A stretch of 17,371 nt of DNA from an uncultured Anaerolineae bacterium (GCA_937893815.1 CALCSH010000501.1:1-17371); one strand, 5' to 3'; positions 7,187-13,710 are shown, counted from the first letter of the stretch. A program made the numbers and translations. Notes: generated by a model from the letters alone, not told the origin.

Positions 7187-8638
7187 CTAAGCGTCATAGG
7201 TCGATGACGTCACATCGCCGCCGCTGCCCGTCCAATTGGTATGGAAAAACTCGCCGCGCGGTTTGTCGACGCGCTCGTAGGTGTGAGCGCCGAAATAGTC
7301 ACGTTGCGCCTGCAAAAGATTGGCCGGAAGGCGCTCCGTGCGGTACCCATCGTAGAAGGCCAGGGCGCTCGACATGGCCGGAACCGGGATGCCTTGTTCA
7401 GCAGCTTTGGCGATCACTCGCCGCCAGGCGGCCTGAACGTTTTCGACTTCCGTCTTGAAATACGGCGTTAGTAATAGGTTGGTTAGCTCCGGATTCTGAT
7501 CATACGCTTCCTTGATCTTGCCCAGGAAGGCCGAGCGGATGATGCAGCCGCCGCGCCACATCAGGGCAACGCCGCCGTAGTTTAAATCCCAATTATATTC
7601 CGCGGCAGCGGCTCTCATCAGCATATAGCCTTGTGTGTAAGAGATGATCTTGGCGGCATACAGCGCCTGACGAATATCTTCCACAAAGGCGGCACGATCA
7701 CCTTCGAAGCGCACCTGGGGGCCAGCCAGCACTTGGGAGGCGGCAACCCGCTCTTCTTTGAGGGCACTCAAGGCACGCGCCAGTACCGCTTCCCCGATCA
7801 AGGTCAGGGGAATTCCCAACTCCAGGGCATTGACCGCCGTCCAGCGCCCGGTGCCTTTTTGCCCGGCGGCATCCAAAATTTTCTCGACCAGCGGCTCCCC
7901 CTTTTCATCCATATAGCCCAAAATATCGGCGGTGATCTCGATCAGGTACGAGTCGAGCACACCTTTGTTCCACTCGCTGAAGGCGGCCTGCATCTCGGCG
8001 GTGCTCAACCCCAACACGGATTTCATCAGATGATAGGCTTCGCTGATCAATTGCATATCGCCATACTCGATGCCGTTATGCACCATTTTGACGAAATGTC
8101 CGGCGCCATCCGAGCCAACCCAGTCACAGCATGGGGTGCCATCTTCGACTTTGGCAGCGATGCTCTGGAAAATTTCTTTGACGTGCGGCCAGGCTGCTGG
8201 CGCGCCGCCGGGCATGATCGAGGGGCCAAAACGCGCCCCTTCCTCGCCACCGGAAACTCCAGCCCCAATAAACAGGATACCTTTCTCACCGAGTTCCTTC
8301 GTACGGCGGATGGAGTCGGGATAGTGCGAATTGCCGCCGTCGATGATGATATCGCCCTCATCGAGATAGGGTAAAAGCTGCTCGATGGTGGCATCCACCG
8401 GCCAACCGGCCTTGACCATAATCATCATTTTGCGCGGACGTTTGAGAGCGGCCACAAATTCTTCAATCGAGTATGTGCCGACGATCTCTCGACCGGCGGC
8501 TTCGCCCGCCATAAAATCGCTGACTTTGCTGGTGGTGCGGTTGTAGACAGCCACCGTGTAACCGTGGTCATTCATATTCAAGACCAGATTCTGCCCCATC
8601 ACGGCCAGTCCGATCAATCCAATATCTGCTTGGGTCAT
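7187..8638 (-). CDS. gnd: 6-phosphogluconate dehydrogenase (decarboxylating)
   Basis: Oxidises 6-phosphogluconate to ribulose 5-phosphate and CO2 with NADP+ in the oxidative pentose phosphate pathway, in the cytoplasm. Numbering from the ATG at 8638 (483 aa), the dinucleotide-binding fold has GLIGLAVMG (7-15) and NRT (33-35), the NADP-preferring pattern. VKAGWPVD (75-82), GGNSHYPDS (101-109) and GVSGGEEGARFGPSIMPGG (127-145) follow. Catalytic K184 and E191 lie in FVKMVHNGIEYGDMQ. The C-terminal tail FHTNWTGSGGDVTSSTYDA is also typical. The length matches the long dimeric enzymes. A GTG at 8647 is in frame, but it overlaps the ribosome site GAGGAG (8653-8648), so the ATG at 8638 is preferred. 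The gene is convergent with the kinase and stands alone here, without zwf. Confidence 0.97.
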   Translation of the reverse strand: MTQADIGLIGLAVMGQNLVLNMNDHGYTVAVYNRTTSKVSDFMAGEAAGREIVGTYSIEEFVAALKRPRKMMIMVKAGWPVDATIEQLLPYLDEGDIIIDGGNSHYPDSIRRTKELGEKGILFIGAGVSGGEEGARFGPSIMPGGAPAAWPHVKEIFQSIAAKVEDGTPCCDWVGSDGAGHFVKMVHNGIEYGDMQLISEAYHLMKSVLGLSTAEMQAAFSEWNKGVLDSYLIEITADILGYMDEKGEPLVEKILDAAGQKGTGRWTAVNALELGIPLTLIGEAVLARALSALKEERVAASQVLAGPQVRFEGDRAAFVEDIRQALYAAKIISYTQGYMLMRAAAAEYNWDLNYGGVALMWRGGCIIRSAFLGKIKEAYDQNPELTNLLLTPYFKTEVENVQAAWRRVIAKAAEQGIPVPAMSSALAFYDGYRTERLPANLLQAQRDYFGAHTYERVDKPRGEFFHTNWTGSGGDVTSSTYDA

Positions 8639-8782
8639 TTGTATCACTCCTCATAAAAATACAATCGTTACGTGCAGGCGACAAAACCAACCATAAAACA
8701 GGGGACTATCGCCAAACTGTAAATCCTACTGATTGTACGCCATAAATTTATTCTTTGGTGGATAATCGGTAGAGCACTTCCT

Positions 8783-8789
8783 GAACAGT
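8783..8789. repeat. Left copy of IS1 target duplication
   Basis: GAACAGT immediately precedes the left IS1 end at 8790. The same 7 bases recur at 9594-9600 just after the right end. IS1-family elements usually duplicate 8-10 bp; the exact edge is ambiguous by one base. Confidence 0.7.
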
Positions 8790-8830
8790 GGTAGTGTTGC
8801 AAGATAAGTGATTAGTGATAAACTAACGAG

Positions 8831-9112
8831 ATGATCCAAACAATAAGCACACGACAATGTCGCCATTGTGGCAGTGAAAACATGGTAAAAAACGGTCACA
8901 ATAAAAGCGGAAGCCAACAAGTATGGTGCAAGGCGTGTAACAAGCGCTTTGTACTGGACCCAAAACAAAGCTACACCGAAGCGGAGAAAGAGCAAATCAT
9001 AGCAGCCTATCATGAGCGTCCCAGTATGCGAGGTATCCAACGCATCTTTGGTGTTAGTCCACAGACGCTAGCCAACTGGTTAAAAAAAAGGACCGACAAA
9101 ATCCATCTATAG
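8831..9112 (+). CDS. insA: IS1-family InsA (zinc-ribbon/HTH protein)
   Basis: The 93-aa first reading frame of the IS1 element. An N-terminal zinc ribbon has CRHC (residues 10-13) and CKAC, separated by about 20 residues, followed by a helix-turn-helix (YHERPSMRGIQRIFGVSPQTLANWLKK). In IS1, InsA binds the terminal repeats and represses transposition, and ribosomal slippage at its end makes the InsAB' transposase. Here the slip site would be the run of eight A at 9082-9089. The ribosome site is weak. The frame is intact although the downstream insB part is broken. Confidence 0.85.
   Translation: MIQTISTRQCRHCGSENMVKNGHNKSGSQQVWCKACNKRFVLDPKQSYTEAEKEQIIAAYHERPSMRGIQRIFGVSPQTLANWLKKRTDKIHL
9082..9089 (+). 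promoter_or_regulatory. Probable -1 ribosomal frameshift site (A8 run)
   Basis: Eight consecutive A near the end of insA. The insA frame is frame 2 and the insB frame, open upstream of its own ATG, is frame 1. A single -1 slip on the A run therefore fuses InsA to InsB without a stop, reading ...KKDRQNPSIEETLMPAQ. This mirrors the A6C slip in IS1. Confidence 0.65.
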
Positions 9113-9123
9113 AAGAGACACTT

Positions 9124-9584
9124 ATGCCTGCTCAAGCAGATGATGTCTTGGAATTGGATGAAGTATGGTCATTTGTACTCAAAAAGGACAACAAACGCTG
9201 GCTTTCCCGAAGGACATCGGGACGATGTAGACAGCCATTTGTCGCCGAACCCGGCAGATCGTGGCTTATGCCATTGGAGATCGCAGCGAAGATACCTGTC
9301 GAAAACTATGGCAGGCTATCCCCGATACCTATAAGCACAGTCTGACTTATAGCGATCTTTGGGATGCTTATGCCAAGGTCTTTCCGAAAGAGACCCATCA
9401 AAGTGCTGGCAAAGACAGCGGACAAACCTGCCACATGGAACGATGGAATAACACCTTGCGTCAATGGAATGCTCGCTATACCCGTAAGACCTTATCTTTC
9501 TCCAAGAAAGATGAATACCACGACCTGGTTACTCGTTTGTTTATTGTCCGCTATGATCTCTCTAGACTATCACTTCCTACTTGA
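9124..9584 (+). pseudogene. insB: IS1-family InsB catalytic domain, broken by a 23-bp net insertion
   Basis: The DDE transposase domain of the IS1 element. The first catalytic Asp lies in ELDEVWSFV (frame 1), the second in YSDLWDAY and the Glu in HMERWNNTLRQW (both frame 3). Reading passes from frame 1 to frame 3 between 9205 and 9233. There, 29 bases stand where the family normally has two codons between KRWL and the A(I/L)CRRTRQIVAYAIGDRS block. In frame 1 translation runs into unrelated sequence and stops at 9345, before the second catalytic residue, so the protein should be inactive. The downstream half is otherwise well preserved to the stop at 9584, which points to a recent break. Confidence 0.8.
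9205..9233. repeat. Short palindrome-rich insertion within insB
   Basis: The 29 bases contain two overlapping inverted repeats: TCCCGA (9205-9210) with TCGGGA (9217-9222), and ACATCG (9214-9219) with CGATGT (9223-9228). The structure resembles a REP-like or very small palindromic mobile repeat. I see no second copy in this window, so mobility is only inferred. Confidence 0.5.
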
Positions 9585-9593
9585 GCACCACCA

Positions 9594-9600
9594 GAACAGT
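9594..9600. repeat. Right copy of IS1 target duplication
   Basis: GAACAGT, identical to 8783-8789, one base after the last base of the right terminal repeat. Joining the flanks rebuilds the uninterrupted sequence that led into the IS701-like element. Confidence 0.7.
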
Positions 9601-9610
9601 TTCGTATTTC

Positions 9611-9630
9611 ATGTGCCTATTATGGCACAT
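9611..9630. repeat. 7-bp stem palindrome at the edge of the IS701-like element
   Basis: ATGTGCC, loop TATTAT, then GGCACAT. It lies between the IS1 right end and the IS701-like left repeat and shares its last base with that repeat. It may be the preferred target of the second element or an old promoter/operator of the yciH gene. Confidence 0.5.
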
Positions 9631-10666
9631 TTAGCACTTATGCAAGAAGTCTAATAAAATCAAGCAAATCGATTATTGCCAATTCCTACTTGTGAGCCAA
9701 ATCAACTACACCCAAACGTATTTTGGAGAACATAGCGAAGAATGGAGCCACGACCAAATCAATCGCTATTTGCGAGGGGAACAAATAACCCCACGCCAAG
9801 TCTGGGAGAATGTGCACAGCGATCTCATTCTTTCAGAAAACGGATACATTGTATTCGATGATACTGTAGCTGACAAACGTCATTCATTTCAAATTGAGCC
9901 AGTTCGACGACAATGGAGTGGCAATGCCAAAGATGTCATCAAAGGCATCGGGATTGTGACCTGTGTGTATGTCAACCCAGAAGGAGACACCTTTTGGATT
10001 ATCGACTATCGCATCTACGATCCTGACCGAGATGGCAAGACCAAGATTGACCATTTGATGGATATGCTGCGAAATTGTCGTTACCAGAAGAAACTTCCGT
10101 TTCGGACTGTGTTGATGGATACATGGTATGCAACTCGTAAGATCATGCGGTTTATCGAAAAAGTAGAGAAGATTTACTACTGTCCGATTAAGAGTAACCG
10201 CAATGTAGATGACACAGATGGTCAAGCAAGCGCATCAACGGGTTGACAAGTTGGTTTGGGATGAAACCGAGACAGAACATGGCAAACTCATCCATATCAA
10301 GGATTTTCCAAAAGGGCATCGAGTGAAAGTTTTCCGGCTTGTGCTTTCTACCAAGCGCACGGACTATGTCGTTACCAACGATATTGATCAAGATTCGGCA
10401 CGAGCCGCCAACGATAATCGTGGCTTGTGTTGGAAGATTGAGCAGTTTCACCGAGAAGCTAAGCAGATCACTGGCGTTGAAAAATGTCAGTGCCGCACAC
10501 AACGGAACCATATCGGTTGTTCAATCCTGGTTTGGGTTCATCTCAAGCGTATTGCTCATCAAACCGGCAAAACCATCTATCAACTCAAGTTCGGCCTTTT
10601 ATCAGATTACATGCGTAAGCAGCTCAAACAGCCTTCTATCCGCATGTCCCTTGCGTAAGTCCTAAA
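9630..10666 (+). mobile_element. IS701-like insertion sequence (frameshifted)
   Basis: About 1,037 bp bounded by terminal inverted repeats matching at 15 of 17 positions: left TTTAGCACTTATGCAAG (9630-9646); right, on the opposite strand, TTTAGGACTTACGCAAG (10666-10650). It encloses one DDE transposase frame broken by a frameshift. GGACTTACGCA-type ends are, to my knowledge, common in IS701/IS4-superfamily elements of cyanobacteria and related phyla. I find no matching 4-bp direct repeat outside the ends, so the exact borders or the family assignment could be off by a few bases. The right end stops 10 bp before the yciH start codon. Confidence 0.72.
9692..10658 (+). pseudogene. IS701-like DDE transposase, frameshifted
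   Basis: The 5' part (frame 2 from GTG 9692 to the stop at 10246) carries HDQINRYLRGEQITPRQVWENV, the first catalytic Asp in YIVFDDTVADKR, and the second in RTVLMDTWYA. The 3' part (frame 3, to TAA 10658) continues the same protein with RVDKLVWDETETEHGKLIHI and the family block KIEQFHREAKQITGVEKCQCR containing the catalytic Glu. The frame changes by +1 near 10200-10215, around NVDDTDG. Joined, the product would be about 322 aa, a normal length. The frame is open upstream of 9692 to a stop at 9632 inside the left repeat, so the real start may be slightly earlier, though I see no better start codon. A natural mutation is more likely than programmed +1 slippage. Confidence 0.72.
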
Positions 10667-10676
10667 AAAATAAATT

Positions 10677-11015
10677 ATGACACACGATAAACGTCCCACC
10701 GTCTGGTCTTCCGAACAGGGTGATCTGCGAAAACAAAGCCCGAAGCGCGCCACACAAACATCTTTGCCGCCTCAGCAGCAAACGGCCTACCTGCACCGCG
10801 AGTCCAAAGGCCGCGGCGGAAAAACAGTGACAATCGTTAAAAATCTGGAGCTTTCCGAAAAAGATTTGAAGACACTGGCAAAAAAACTCAAGCAAGCCTG
10901 TGGCAGCGGTGGCACCATCCGAGATGGGGTAATCGAAATTCAAGGCGAGCATCGCCAAAAGATCGCCGAGGCGCTACAAGCATTGGGCTACAAAAGTAAA
11001 ATTTCCGGGGGGTAG
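10677..11015 (+). CDS. yciH: YciH/SUI1 (eIF1-like) translation factor
   Basis: A small cytoplasmic protein (112 aa) of the SUI1 family, related to eukaryotic eIF1 and E. coli YciH (108 aa). It is thought to act on start-site fidelity at the 30S subunit. The N-terminal 40 residues are polar and variable. The SUI1 fold covers about 45-112, with GRGGKTVTIVKNLELSE, LKQACGSGGTIRDGVIEIQG and the C-terminal ALGYKSKISGG, all close to the family pattern. Length and N-terminus fit the ATG at 10677. Only 10 bases of A/T-rich sequence separate it from the right end of an insertion sequence, and no Shine-Dalgarno sequence is visible. Its native promoter and leader have probably been displaced, and expression may now depend on the element. 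Confidence 0.92.
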   Translation: MTHDKRPTVWSSEQGDLRKQSPKRATQTSLPPQQQTAYLHRESKGRGGKTVTIVKNLELSEKDLKTLAKKLKQACGSGGTIRDGVIEIQGEHRQKIAEALQALGYKSKISGG

Positions 11016-11084
11016 GTGCCCAATAAAGCTTTGGCACGATTCAGGATAGACAATTAACGCTCCCTTAGTGTACGAAAGGAAATA

Positions 11085-11113
11085 TTGTCATTTCATCCAA
11101 ACTGTACTAGACT
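11085..11113 (+). promoter_or_regulatory. Candidate promoter of terC-M23 operon
   Basis: TTGTCA (11085-11090) and TAGACT (11108-11113) are separated by 17 bp, matching 5/6 and 4/6 of the sigma-70-type consensus. The predicted start near 11120 would place the hairpin at 11135-11163 in the mRNA leader. Confidence 0.45.
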
Positions 11114-11134
11114 CTAGAATGATCGTATTACCAG

Positions 11135-11163
11135 ACCTTTAGGGTTTATGACTCCCTAAAGGT
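11135..11163 (+). terminator. Leader hairpin with T-tract upstream of terC
   Basis: ACCTTTAGGG (11135-11144) and CCCTAAAGGT (11154-11163) form a perfect 10-bp stem with a 9-base loop, followed by TTT then AAATT. It may terminate transcription from yciH or act as an attenuator in the terC leader. It ends 8 bp before the ribosome site GAGGA (11172-11176). Many terC genes carry the manganese-sensing yybP-ykoY riboswitch, but I do not recognise that motif here. Confidence 0.5.
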
Positions 11164-11182
11164 TTTAAATTGAGGAATACTT

Positions 11183-11941
11183 ATGCAATGGATATCCGAC
11201 CCCCAGGCCTGGATTGCGCTGCTGACACTAACAGCGCTTGAAATTGTACTCGGCATCGATAATATTATTTTTATATCAATTTTGGCGGGCAAACTGCCCA
11301 AAGACGAACAGAAAAAAGGCCGCCAGTTGGGAATGATTATGGCGATGCTGACGCGCATTTTGCTGCTCTTCTCACTTGCCTGGCTAACCAGATTGACCAC
11401 GCCACTCTTCACAATTCTTGAGTTGGGCGTCTCTGGCCGTGACTTGATTCTGATCATCGGCGGTCTGTTCCTGTTGGCGAAAAGTACCATCGAAATCCAC
11501 GAAAAACTTGAAGGCCAGGAAGGTGAAGCCTCGGCAAAAGTCAGAGCTTCGTTTGTTGCCGTGATCATCCAGATTATGCTGCTCGATATCGTTTTCTCGC
11601 TCGACTCCGTGATCACTGCCGTAGGCATGGCCGACGATCTGGGCGTGATGGTTTCCGCCGTTGTGATTGCCGTTGTCATTATGCTCTATGCTTCCGGCCC
11701 GATCAGCGAATTTGTCAATGAACGTCCGACGCTGAAAATTTTGGCGCTCAGTTTCTTGCTGCTGATTGGTTTCTCACTGGTTATCGAAGGCATTCATATG
11801 CACATACCCAAAGGCTACACGTATTTTGCAATGGGCTTCTCCTTTTTGGTGGAAATGCTCAACCAGAAGCTACGTGACCGCCATCAACAACCGATCAAGC
11901 TACGCCAGGCGTACGTGAAAGAAACGAAAAAAGACGTATGA
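11183..11941 (+). CDS. TerC-family integral membrane protein
   Basis: A polytopic membrane protein (252 aa, seven or so hydrophobic segments) of the TerC/YoaE/YkoY family, implicated in metal (mainly Mn2+) export and in loading exported enzymes with metal. The two diagnostic acidic motifs are present: LEIVLGIDNIIFIS with E20 and D26 in the first helix, and LLDIVFSLDSVITAVGM with D135 and D141. The C-terminal LSFLLLIGFSLVIEGIHMHIPKGY with E202 and H205 also fits. The short cytoplasmic tail is basic (KETKKDV). GAGGA at 11172-11176 supports the start. Its stop overlaps the start of the M23 peptidase gene by 4 bp, so the two are translationally coupled. Family membership is secure; the transported ion is inferred from relatives. 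Confidence 0.92.
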   Translation: MQWISDPQAWIALLTLTALEIVLGIDNIIFISILAGKLPKDEQKKGRQLGMIMAMLTRILLLFSLAWLTRLTTPLFTILELGVSGRDLILIIGGLFLLAKSTIEIHEKLEGQEGEASAKVRASFVAVIIQIMLLDIVFSLDSVITAVGMADDLGVMVSAVVIAVVIMLYASGPISEFVNERPTLKILALSFLLLIGFSLVIEGIHMHIPKGYTYFAMGFSFLVEMLNQKLRDRHQQPIKLRQAYVKETKKDV

Positions 11942-13044
11942 ATAAAACTCAAAAAATAATTCGACTAATCACCATTCTGGTCGTAAACATCGCCGCTGTC
12001 GGCTTTGTTCTCCTGGCGGCTGTATTGGGGTGGGATTATTGGCAAACCCGTCAGGCGGCGGCCAACCCCGAGCCGATCGTTGCCCAGGAAGTTGTTCCCA
12101 CCCCCGTACCGGAAATCGCAGCCATCCCCGAGGTGGGTCTGCCCCCTCTCAGCGCCGATATCATCCCCGCGGGAATCGGCATCAGCCGCGTGGCTATCAT
12201 GGATACGGAAATCCCCGAACGGCCCACTGTCGATGTCTCCACTTATCTCGTCGAGCAGGGCGACAGTCTCTTTAGCATTGCCGACAAGTATCAACTCAAG
12301 GCGGAGACGATTCTTTGGGGCAATTTTGAAACCCTGGAAGACAATCCCCATCTGGTCAAAGCCGGGCAAGAACTAAATATATTGCCGGTCAACGGCACTT
12401 ATTATCAGTGGCTAGAGGGTGACAATCTCGGATCCGTGGCAAATTTTTTCAAGGTAGATCCTCAGGTAATTATCGAATACCCTGGCAATCGCTTCGACAT
12501 CACTGAAACAACGGCTGCCAGCGCCAATATCAAACCCGGCACCTGGCTGATTATCCCCGGCGGGCAACGCGCCATCAAAGATTGGGGGCCGCCTGCAATT
12601 ACGCGCTCCAACCCGGCATCCGCATCTTTTTACGGTTCCGGTTCGTGCGGCTCGATCTACGAAGGGGCGATTGGTACCTACACCTTTGTCTGGCCGACCA
12701 CCAGCCACCAAATTTCTGGCTATAGCTACGATCCGGTTGTCCACGCGGCGATTGATATTGGTGGTTCCGAGGGCAATGCCATTTACGCGGCTGATAGCGG
12801 CGTTGTGGTGTATGCCGGGTGGAGTGATTTCGGCTACGGTTATTTGATCGTCATCGACCACGGTACCGGCTGGCAAACGGCCTATGCCCACCTCAGTGCG
12901 GTTGGCGTGAGTTGCGGGCAAAGTGTTTTCCAGGGCACGATGATCGGCGCACTGGGCAATACCGGCAACTCTACTGGCGCTCACCTGCACTTTGAGATGA
13001 TCTTCAACGGCGTAAAGGTGAATCCGCTCGGTTACGTGCAGTAA
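11938..13044 (+). CDS. LysM-domain M23 metallopeptidase (cell-wall hydrolase)
   Basis: A membrane-anchored or secreted zinc endopeptidase (368 aa) expected to cut peptidoglycan cross-links. One N-terminal hydrophobic segment (about 10-31) is followed by a Pro-rich linker (44-75). The first LysM is at about 101-150 (STYLVEQGDSLFSIADKYQL), a degenerate second LysM-like unit at about 154-206 (YYQWLEGDNLGSVANFFKV), and the M23 (LytM-like) domain at about 255-365. Zinc ligands H269, D273 (HAAID) and H351 (HLH) are present, as are the catalytic histidines H318 (AYAHLS) and H349. The enzyme should therefore be active. Cysteines 237 and 326 could form a disulfide. The ATGA overlap with terC and a strong hairpin right after the stop define a two-gene operon. 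Confidence 0.93.
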   Translation: MNKTQKIIRLITILVVNIAAVGFVLLAAVLGWDYWQTRQAAANPEPIVAQEVVPTPVPEIAAIPEVGLPPLSADIIPAGIGISRVAIMDTEIPERPTVDVSTYLVEQGDSLFSIADKYQLKAETILWGNFETLEDNPHLVKAGQELNILPVNGTYYQWLEGDNLGSVANFFKVDPQVIIEYPGNRFDITETTAASANIKPGTWLIIPGGQRAIKDWGPPAITRSNPASASFYGSGSCGSIYEGAIGTYTFVWPTTSHQISGYSYDPVVHAAIDIGGSEGNAIYAADSGVVVYAGWSDFGYGYLIVIDHGTGWQTAYAHLSAVGVSCGQSVFQGTMIGALGNTGNSTGAHLHFEMIFNGVKVNPLGYVQ

Positions 13045-13049
13045 TCCCC

Positions 13050-13087
13050 ATAATGATGCCAGCCAAGATTATGGCTGGCATCATTAT
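13050..13087 (+). terminator. Strong hairpin terminator after the M23 gene
   Basis: Perfect 16-bp stem: ATAATGATGCCAGCCA (13050-13065) pairs with 13072-13087 around a 6-base loop AGATTA. It starts 6 bp after the stop. The T-tract is short (TTAAATTT), but the A/T base of the stem helps. It marks the end of the terC operon. Confidence 0.8.
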
Positions 13088-13151
13088 TTAAATTTCGCAA
13101 TTGTTCCGCCTCAAACCAAAGGAAGCCTGAGCTTCTACTTTTATTCTTCCT

Positions 13152-13574
13152 ATGAACTGGTACAAAGATAGCATTTCAGTTCGCACCAGCGGCAAAGGCC
13201 TGTATCCCTTCACTGACCAAATCCAGGCGCGAATCCGCGAATGGCACATCAGTGAGGGGATGTGTTTTTTGTACATCCAACACACCAGCGCCTCACTGGT
13301 GATCAGCGAAAGCTACGACCCCACCGCCCGCTTGGATCTAGAAGCCTATATGGAGCGGCTGGCCCCACAAAATCAGGCATGGCATCATCACACGCTTGAG
13401 GGCAGCGACGACTCCCCCTCCCACATGCGCGCCATGCTCACCGACACCAGCCTGAGCATCCCCATTGATGAAGGTCTTCCGAGTCTGGGCACCTGGCAGG
13501 GCGTCTATCTCTTCGAACATCGGGTGCGCAGCCACCAGCGTAAAGTATTGATCCGCTGTTTGGGTGTATCATAG
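13152..13574 (+). CDS. YjbQ/UPF0047 family protein
   Basis: A small single-domain protein (140 aa, the usual family length). It shows the family's conserved blocks: IQHTSASLVISE with H44, the DDSPSHMRAML block with H91, and LGTWQGVYLFEHR with H123. These conserved histidines cluster in a metal-binding site in solved structures of this family. E. coli YjbQ can show weak thiamine-phosphate synthase activity, but the physiological role is not settled, so no function is claimed. The ATG at 13152 fits the family N-terminus. No clear Shine-Dalgarno site precedes it; AAGGAA lies too far upstream. It is monocistronic, between the terminator at 13087 and a repeat-containing spacer. Confidence 0.9.
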   Translation: MNWYKDSISVRTSGKGLYPFTDQIQARIREWHISEGMCFLYIQHTSASLVISESYDPTARLDLEAYMERLAPQNQAWHHHTLEGSDDSPSHMRAMLTDTSLSIPIDEGLPSLGTWQGVYLFEHRVRSHQRKVLIRCLGVS

Positions 13575-13636
13575 CATCAGCAGCCATTCACATCGGGTAC
13601 GTTTTTTACGCAATATCCTAAAGGGTACAGGTGGAG

Positions 13637-13710
13637 CAAAGGAGCGGAGGCGCAAAGTTATTATTCGTATTGCGCTTTTGCAACATTGCGGCTTTGCGTA
13701 AATCTCTTGG
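13637..13710. repeat. Degenerate dispersed repeat (CGCAAAG...CTTTGCG type)
   Basis: CGCAAAG (13651-13657) and CTTTGCG (13692-13698) are inverted around phrases such as TTGCGCTTTTGC and ATTGCGGCTTTGCG, giving near-periodic TTGCG spacing. It resembles the non-coding repeats of the form CTTTGCG/CGCAAAG found between genes in many Chloroflexota and cyanobacterial genomes. It sits inside the 5' extension of the next reading frame, which argues that extension is untranslated. Confidence 0.5.

Larger units (their letters stand above)
8790..9593 (+). mobile_element. IS1-family insertion sequence (defective)
   Basis: About 804 bp carrying insA and an interrupted insB. The terminal inverted repeats are imperfect but clear: the left end starts GGTAGTGTTGCAAG (8790-) and the right end, read on the other strand, starts GGTGGTGCTCAAG (9592-), and both run into AAGTGAT. 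GAACAGT flanks both sides, as expected from target duplication. Without the extra 23 bp inside insB the length would be about 781 bp, close to the 768 bp of IS1. It landed between gnd and the next element, disrupting no visible gene. With insB broken it should move only if a related element supplies transposase. Confidence 0.85.

Noticed and set aside
7113..7190. 25-codon frame starting GTG with coding-like composition
   Set aside because: Too short to support, no ribosome site, and its stop overlaps the end of gnd on the other strand. It is mentioned only as a possible remnant.
7631..8374. 247-codon plus-strand frame opposite gnd
   Set aside because: It is an antisense shadow of a well-conserved enzyme gene, with no independent family features.
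8639..8647. Upstream GTG start for gnd
   Set aside because: It overlaps the GAGGAG ribosome site; the ATG at 8638 has normal spacing and matches the family N-terminus.
8790..10666. The two insertion sequences as one composite transposon
   Set aside because: They belong to different families with different ends, there is no cargo gene between them, and the IS1 target duplication closes around IS1 alone.
9620..10680. Target duplication of the IS701-like element
   Set aside because: Bases outside the two ends (CACA on the left, AAAA on the right) do not match, and shifting the borders by a few bases does not produce a convincing direct repeat.
11016..11182. yybP-ykoY manganese riboswitch upstream of terC
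   Set aside because: The leader is too short and I cannot find the conserved loops of that motif; only a single simple hairpin is visible.
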